64,000 bases of DNA from Canna indica (Eukaryota; Streptophyta; Magnoliopsida; Zingiberales; Cannaceae). Below, piece by piece: positions 57,670 to 64,000 of the stretch. The position numbers and the translations under genes are program-made. The notes below the pieces were generated by a model that made no database searches, was not told the DNA's origin, and was given only the letters and a program-made list of their open reading frames with translations. Where the stretch lies: positions 48,805,501 to 48,869,500 of the forward strand of contig CP136893.1 in the NCBI GenBank assembly GCA_034359265.1, in the 5' to 3' direction. Positions within the stretch are counted from its first letter, which is position 1, and each line of letters begins with the position of its first letter.

Positions 57670-58886
57670 ACATTCCCCCCTTAAGGAAAATTCATCCTCG
57701 AATTTTATTGAATTATAAGGACTTACCGGTTCTTCAAACAAGGAAGGGTAGCGCTCTCTCATGTCTCGCTCTACCTCCCAAGTGGCTTCCTGCCTGGAGT
57801 GGTGCTCCCATCTAACTTCCACCAGGGGGATTTCTTTGGACCTCAGCTTTCTAATTTGGTGATGGAGGATCTCCACCAGCCTTTCCTCGAATGAGATAGC
57901 CGAATCCACCTCAATAGTATTAGGTTCGATTATATGCGAATCAACTCTCACATATCGCCTAAGCATGGATACATGAAAAACCGGGTGTACCCTGGTCAAG
58001 CTAGGAGGCAAAGCCAGCTCATAAGCTTCGACACCCCTCCGCCAGAGGACGGGGAAGGCCCAACAAACTTGGGCTCAGCTTTCCTTTCTTCCCAAACCGA
58101 ACTACCCCCTTCATGGGGAAGACCTTCAGAAACACCAGGTCGCCTTCTACAAACTCCAGCTCTTTGGCCTTCTTGTCAGCATACATTTTCTAGCGACTCT
58201 GAGTCACCAACAATCTTTCCTTTATAATTTTCACCTTCTATACTGCTTCCTCAATCAGATGAGGACCCACAATGAGTGATTCTTCGGCCTCAAACTAGCC
58301 CACTGGAGACCTACACCGCCGCCCATACAAGGCCTCGAGAGGAGCCATGCCAATGCTATTGTGATATGATATCTATTACTGTAGGTGAACTCAATCAATG
58401 GTAGGTGTTTCTCCCAACCGTCGGCCAAGTCCAGAACGCATGGCCTCAGCATATCTTCCAATGTTCCTGGAAGGACTGCCAGAACTAGGCTCTAAGTTGG
58501 GTACCATGATCTGATATAATCATCACTGGGGTACCATGGTATGCCACAATCTTGTCCAAGAATAGTCTGGCGTACTGCTCCATAGAAAAGGTTGTCTTGA
58601 CGGGAATGAAATGGGCGGTCTTTGTCAATCTGTCAACCACCACCTAGATAGAATCAAATCCGCCTCTTGACTTAGGCATCCCTGTCACTAGATCCATAGT
58701 GATCTTTTTCCACTTCCAATCGGGAACCTTGAGGTTTTGCAGCAGCCCCGCGGGCTTCTGGTTTTCGGCCTTCACTTGCTGGCAGACCAAGCACTTGGAT
58801 CCGAATTTTGCAACCTCCCTTTTCATGCCCTTCCACCAGTAATGTTGCCTTAAGTCTCGATACATTTTGGTGGCTCTTGGATGCAT
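57670..58886 (-). pseudogene. Gypsy integrase and chromodomain (element at 55319)
   Basis: Polypurine tract AAGGGGGGAATG (minus strand) at 57672-57683. Chromodomain in 58011-57690: FEERLVEILHHQIRKLRSKEIPLVEVRWEHH and ATWEVERDMRERYPSLFEE, full length. Integrase C-terminus at 58020-58260 in a different frame. In the core the Glu region is shortened: QTLEDML follows a junction near 58465 where the FHPQT...SERTI block is deleted. Zinc finger at 58886-58644 (MHPRATKMYRDLRQHYWW, CLVCQQVKAEN, then [12 protein letters not shown]). Confidence 0.88.
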
Positions 58887-59321
58887 CGTATAAGTGGAAC
58901 GATGACCCAGCTCCAGAACTCACCTGCGCACCTCTGCCATATCAGGCACCACGATCTGACCTCTAAACCTCAATACACCCTCTTAGTCCAACCTGAACCC
59001 CTTCTACATTGCCTCTCTGCACCAAGTCCTTTGTCAGGGCACAGAAGGCGTCCTCCCCCTGCGCGGTACACAACATATCCACCAGTGTGGATTGTACCTA
59101 CTGGGGCGCCACTACGGCACCCGACGCTAACACTGCTAGAACTGCTCCCTCATCCAAGCATAGTGCCAAGTCTTGCGCTAGCGGCCTCCTCCAGATTGCC
59201 AAATGGGCCAAGCTACCCATGGACTTCCTGCTCAGCGTGTTTGCCACCACATTGGCCTTCCCGAGGTGATACAAGATGGTACAATCATAATTTTTCAGAA
59301 GTTCGAGCCATCTTCTTTGCC

Positions 59322-60380
59322 TTAAATTGATGGGTGATCAAGTACCAGAGGCTTTTGTGGTCGGTATAAATCATGTGCTGGGTAATTCTTTTCATGCACT
59401 TTCAACTGACGAGATGCATAGGCGATCACCTTGCCATACTGCATCAGAACACAGCCCAGGCCAACCCGAGAGGCGTCATAGTATACCACAAATTCCCCCG
59501 AGCCTGAAGGTACAACTAGAATTGGTGTTGACGCTAGGCATTCTATGAGCTTCAGCAAGCTCTCCTGGCTCACACTTCCCGTCCCACTCAAATTTGACCT
59601 TCTGGGTTAACCGAGTTAGAGGAGCTACAATTTTTGAGAAATTTTCTACAAAATTTCTCTAATACCCGGCTAACCCTAAGAAACTACGGACTACAGTCAC
59701 ACTAGTCGGCCTCTTCCAGCCGTTGATCACCTCTATCTTGGTGGGGTCCACACTGATTCCTTCCTTTAACACTATATGACCTAGGAATCCCCCACTTTCT
59801 AGCAAAAACTCACACTTAGTGAATTTGGCGTACAACTGATGTTTTCCAAGGGTTTCCATGACCTTTTTCAAAAGCTAAGAGTGTTCCTCCTTGCTCTTGG
59901 AATACACTAGGATGTTGTCAATAAAGACGATCACAAATCTGTCCAAGAAATCTTTAAACACTCTGTTCATGAGGTCCATAAAGGCCGCAGGTTCATTAGT
60001 CAATACAAACGACATCACCAAGAACTCATAATGGTCGTAGCGGGTCCTGAAGGTAGTCTTGGGTACGTCACGATCTAGGATTCTCAGCTGATGAAATCCA
60101 GACCTCAAATCAATCTTTGAGAACCACTGTGCCCCCTACAACTGGTCAGACAAGTCATTGATCCCAGGCAGCGGGTAACGTTTTTTTTTGTAACCTTATT
60201 GAGCTGCCTATAGTCGATGCACATGTTCATGGACCTATCATTTTTCTTCACAAATAGGACTGGAGCACCCCACGTGGACACACTTGGGCGAATGAAGCTC
60301 AAGTCCAGCAACTCCTACAACTATGCCTTTAACTCCCAAAGTTCGGCCAGCGCCATCCTATCAGGTGGGATGGAGATCGG
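59322..60380 (-). pseudogene. Gypsy reverse transcriptase and RNase H (element at 55319)
   Basis: RT pieces: 60311-60105 ([36 protein letters not shown]), 60108-59875 ([18 protein letters not shown], where the second catalytic Asp of the FIDD motif is Asn) and 59871-59659 (connection, FLGLAGY). RNase H at 59591-59322 ([39 protein letters not shown]), then a deletion removes the Glu and IYTDH region (about 59370). Frameshifts separate the parts. Confidence 0.88.
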
Positions 60381-60399
60381 TGCCGCCCTGGGCTGCAAT

Positions 60400-61079
60400 T
60401 CAATGCAGAATTCGATTTCTCTTCTAGGTGGCAATCCTGGCAATTCCTCTGGGAAGACATCGGGGAACTCACAGATCACCAGAGTTCAACTAACCTCCTG
60501 CGTCGTGCCCCCCTTTTCCTCGGCCACAGATACAAAGGCCAGGAAGGACTGGCAGCCGCCTGACAGTAGTTTGCGATCCTTAAGGGCTAAAATGATTCCC
60601 ATGGGCTCACCCCTTCCATCTCCTTGGAAGGTGAACTGTGGCAATCCGGGCTTACTGAATGTGATGATCTTAGTCTGGCAATCTACTTACGCAAAGTGCT
60701 TTGCCAACCAGTCCATGCCGAGTATGACCTCGAGTTCAAGCATTCGCAAGAGTGTCAATTCTGCTCTCAATGCATGGCCGCAGATGATCACCTCGTAGTC
60801 CCAAAAGATTGATTCGGCTATTAAGGTATCGCCCATGGGCGTTGACACTACATATGGCACGTCAAGCAAGGAAGGTACCATTGTAAACCCAACAGCAAAC
60901 TCGGCAAATACAAATGAGTGTGTGGCACCCGGATCAAATAGAACATAAGCAGTAGATGAATTTACTAAAATGGTACCTGTTACCATAGCCTTAGAAGCCT
61001 TTGCCCCATCACGGTTCATAGAGAACACCCTCGCAGACGGTCTCTCTAAATGGCTAGCCTGCATCCCCCTATTCAGCAT
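60400..61079 (-). pseudogene. Gypsy protease (element at 55319)
   Basis: Minus strand, open at 61079-60687. The active site is complete (AYVLFDPGATHSFVFA), followed by VSTPMGDTLIAESIF and LRMLELEVILGMDWLAKHFA. This is the best-preserved protease of the window. A stop at about 60685 and a further degraded linker (60680-60400) separate it from RT. A single-base change near the LFDPG is not seen, so the domain itself could fold. Confidence 0.88.
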
Positions 61080-62266
61080 TTGCTCTCTCTCTAAGCAACT
61101 GACCCTTCTGACATAGGTGTATTTCCTTTTGACTGTTCGAATTTTTGACCAACTCCCTCTGGATAGTCCTTCTTAAAGTGCCCGACCTGACCGCATTTAT
61201 AGAAAGCATCCGCACGGCCAAGACAAGCCCTCTAGTGCCTCCGGTTGCAGCGACCACACTGTGGCACATCAAACTCCTGAGAAGCACCTTGTGACCCTGT
61301 CGGCCTCACTGTTCCAGACCCTGGGCCCCCATGGCCCCGGCTACCACTTTGGCTTCGGCTCTGCTAGTAGTTTGCGGTGGTCACTGCCCCCTTAGGATGC
61401 CACGGTCCCCAGATCCTTGCGGCCGAAATTTCTTCTTGGCCAGCCCGTCGTTCCTCTCGAACTGCACCAATGCTTCCTTCCGAAGGGCTTCATCCACCAC
61501 CCACGCAAGAGTGGAATCCTCGGTGTAGTGGATGAGCCAACCAATCTGAGGCCTCAAGCCCCCAATGAACCTCTTGACCCTGGCAGTCTCAGATGCCACA
61601 AGGGTCGGATGATATTTGGAAAGCCACTTAAATTCCATCTCATACTCTTACACTGACATGCCACCAGACTGGCGCAGCATCTCAAAGTCCCATGCCCATT
61701 TGTCGCGAACACTCATTGGCAAGTACTGTTCTTCCACGGCCGCCTTAAATTCTTCCCAACTGGGAGGCGGTGCGCCTGTTGCCCTGCGAGCCCTCCAAGT
61801 GTGCAGCCAGACCTTTGCCGATCATCTCCAAGTACGCGCCTATTGCCTCCGATGAGCACCCCAGTTACATGCACAGTTCGTAGCAGTCCCCCGAAACTCA
61901 GTGACTTCCACCTACCGGTTTGTTCCGGTGAATTCTGGCGGCTTCAGCGTGAAGAAGTTTGCATAAGATGGTGTTCCTGGTACCCTGTACCCTGGTGCCA
62001 TAGTCTTTGCCACCTCCGGTACCATCAGAACTATAGGTACGGGTTGCGGCGGCGGCTACTGCTGTTGTTGCTACATCTGATGTCTTAGCTCTCCTCCCTA
62101 AGGAGTGCTTCTATTAACTGAGCCACCTGAGCCTGCAGTTTAGCAACCGCAGAATCTTCCTCCCGTTCTTTGGACTGCTCCCTGTCCCTACCCCGGGATC
62201 GACCTCGGCCTCGGCATTATGTCGAATTACTGCACTGCTCCTCAGTGCAGCATTATGAGCCTCCAT
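61080..62266 (-). pseudogene. Gypsy gag (element at 55319)
   Basis: Start at ATG 62264-62266 (MEAHNAALRSSAVI; the repeat context gtgtgATGGAG is kept). RG-rich segment RGRSRGRDRE-like near 62180-62210, glutamine-rich linker with stops, gag core in pieces, open at 61638-61381 (MEFKWLSKYHPTLVASETARVKRFIGGLRPQIGWLIHYTEDSTLAWVVDEALRK). The knuckle near 61200 reads FYKCGQVGHFKKDY: first and last cysteines lost. Confidence 0.87.
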
Positions 62267-62471
62267 CACACTAACACAGAGAAAAAGAAACAATTCTCCT
62301 ATCAACATAAATAATTATTCAATACAAATTTTCTTAAATTACTAACCTCATGGTGCACTGAGTGCAATCGTGGTTGCCAAATCTCGTAGCATACCTGTAC
62401 CGTATGTCAACACGCTAGCTTATGTCTCATACGGTACCCAACTTCTAGTCGTAGTCAAGCCCTAACCAAAA

Positions 62472-62483
62472 GCTCTGATACCA
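62472..62483 (-). promoter_or_regulatory. Primer-binding site (element at 55319)
   Basis: Minus strand TGGTATCAGAGC, unmutated, four bases from the LTR end at 62488. Confidence 0.92.
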
Positions 62484-62487
62484 ACTT

Positions 62488-64000
62488 TGTCACGCCCCAA
62501 CTCAGGGTCGCGTGACCGGCCAGGGTCTATGTAAAACCCTGAAGCCTACCACATACACTGCATAACAGGATACCGAAAACATGCGAATAAAATAATGATT
62601 TAGATTTTATTTAATTTTAAAAGAAGGTTCAACCATTTTAAAATAGTTGCAAAACAAACCAACTATAAAGTAAAATAGCTCGAGTTAAAGTCGAATACAT
62701 GTTTTTCAAATTAACAACTCTCAGTGTATATAAAGAAAACAATCCTAGACATCACGAGTATGACTACAGGATGCTGCTACGAGATAAACGCCACTGCCTG
62801 CCCTCCATATGCACCATGACTCCAAGCCACACCTCACTGGTCGGGCTCTACAAAAACAAGAGAAATAAACTGTGAGTCAACATGGGACTCAGTGAGTGGT
62901 TCTTCCGAACCTCCAAATAAATCCCCAATAACCACATGTATATAAGTCAGAAAATATAAGATTAGGGATCAAATATAGTCAAGATATGACAACCGACCCA
63001 AGGGTCGTCCAGTATAGACCATACAGTCATATAACCAACCACAATAGCCCAACTAAGAAAAATAGCACCCGGCCACTAGGGCCTGCTTAAGAACTAATTG
63101 CTCGGCTCTAACCAGCCTTACCACACAATGACAGTAATACTTCGGCCGCACGGCCTACATAACTCATAAGAAAATCAAAGCAAACACCTCGTCGTCGACT
63201 AGGATGGTCTGCTAGTCTTTGGACACCTACCGGGCTAGGGATAGCTAATCCCACCCAACTAGGGTCTAACACCTAGCGGGCTCGCTGGTGCAATCTCAAG
63301 ACCCAAATCACTGGCCAAGTCAAACATTAGTCGTTCCGACTATCCATGCTGCTCAGTTGACCATCACAATCACATTACACAAGCAAAGTGTTTTAAAGTT
63401 TCCTTATTTAAAAATTCTAGGCATTCACCCGTGCTCGGCCCCTTTATTCCGGGCCTTACCAATCGCACACTATTGCTCACTAGTTGTTTCCTAGGTGTGC
63501 GTCCTAGCTTGTTTACATTCAAGTTTTTCTAAATAATAAGCACCCTAGAGTTTCGTAATAGTCATCTAGCGTCATATGCCACATTTCAAGTTTAAACTAC
63601 ATGTCATAAGTGTAGAATGTCCGAGTACATACATGTCACAACCCATAAGTTATAAGGACATTAACCTACAACTATTTCCATGAACAACCGCATGATGGTA
63701 ACAATAGAGTAATTAAATTCTGCATTAAATTAATAAATTCCAGCAAGGTAACATTTAATCTATCATGGTAATTTTAATACTAGCATTAGTAATTTGATGA
63801 GGGAAATTTTACGTGTCATATACCATACATGATCTCAGTCATTTATGCGCATTCAAGAGGATATCCATCTAAAAATTTAAATCTTATCTACTAGCATCAA
63901 CAAACCATTCATCAACCGTTTAATCAACAATTTCAATCGACGAACATATTTCCCCAAAGATGAAATCAACACATTGGATCAAATCCACCCTCCTCACCAC
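62488..64000 (-). repeat. Gypsy family-2 5' LTR, incomplete at window end
   Basis: Begins TGTCACGCCCC on the plus strand (LTR 3' end on the minus strand) and matches 55319-56845 of the partner LTR. About 0.8 kb more is expected beyond 64000. Predicted acceptor-like TTTTTGTAGAGC is at about 62850-62860 on the minus strand. Confidence 0.88.

Larger units (their letters stand above)
55319..64000 (-). mobile_element. Gypsy family-2 element, minus strand, runs off the window
   Basis: 3' LTR ~55319-57669, interior 57670-62487, 5' LTR 62488 to beyond 64000. The outer ~25 bp of the 3' LTR (TGTCACGCCCC... on the plus strand) are missing, so one deletion probably removed the LTR edge together with the rest of the CACTA element. 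LTR start TGTAAGACC places it with the elements at 32912 and 43523. Confidence 0.9.

Overview
This is nuclear DNA of a flowering plant, made almost wholly of nested LTR retrotransposons. The evidence is: Ty3/gypsy chromoviruses of Tekay type (RG-rich gag, one gag-pol frame, C-terminal chromodomain), Ty1/copia elements of Sirevirus/SIRE type, a CACTA transposon end, initiator-tRNA-Met primer sites (TGGTATCAGAGC), and no gene that can be called a functional host gene. The species cannot be named from the sequence. Every polyprotein seen is broken by stops, frameshifts or deletions.

Layout. 1-465 is unassigned. 466-~2945 is a truncated minus-strand Sirevirus (3' LTR plus RNase H). ~2945-5010 is a diverged LTR-like fragment carrying a ~49-bp tandem array of hairpins (4120-4544). 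5011-6404 is a broken copy of a composite found again at 21336-22717: the right end of a Sirevirus LTR joined to the tail of a gypsy integrase. 6405-32010 is a plus-strand tandem gypsy array: LTR1 (6405-8617), internal A (8618-12535 and 21754-22717), LTR2 (22718-24925), internal B (24926-29831), LTR3 (29832-32010). Internal A is split by a 9.2-kb minus-strand Sirevirus at 12536-21753, flanked by CAGTT/CGGTT. That Sirevirus carries only gag, so it resembles a non-autonomous TR-GAG element, and its 3' LTR is itself split by a solo LTR of the same family (13589-15162, flanks gccac/gtcac).

32011-32911 and 41760-43522 are one stretch of older AT-rich DNA, split by a complete minus-strand gypsy at 32912-41759 with a perfect ATATG target duplication. 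Further right are a plus-strand gypsy (43523-~50600, its 5' LTR holding an internal inversion), unassigned DNA (50600-52710), a second and third copy of an uncharacterised repeat with exon-like islands (52711-54811), a CACTA terminus (from 54812), and a minus-strand gypsy (55319 to beyond the window end).

The genes work together only in the sense of retrotransposon replication (gag, protease, reverse transcriptase, RNase H, integrase with chromodomain), and no copy here looks able to do this alone. I found no clearly new biological system. The patterns most worth checking are: a possible ~1.4-kb intron inside the gypsy LTR leaders, the GTCGAC palindrome clusters just upstream of the TATA boxes of all Sirevirus LTRs, the hairpin array at 4120-4544, and the exon-like repeat family. 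All identity statements are by eye.
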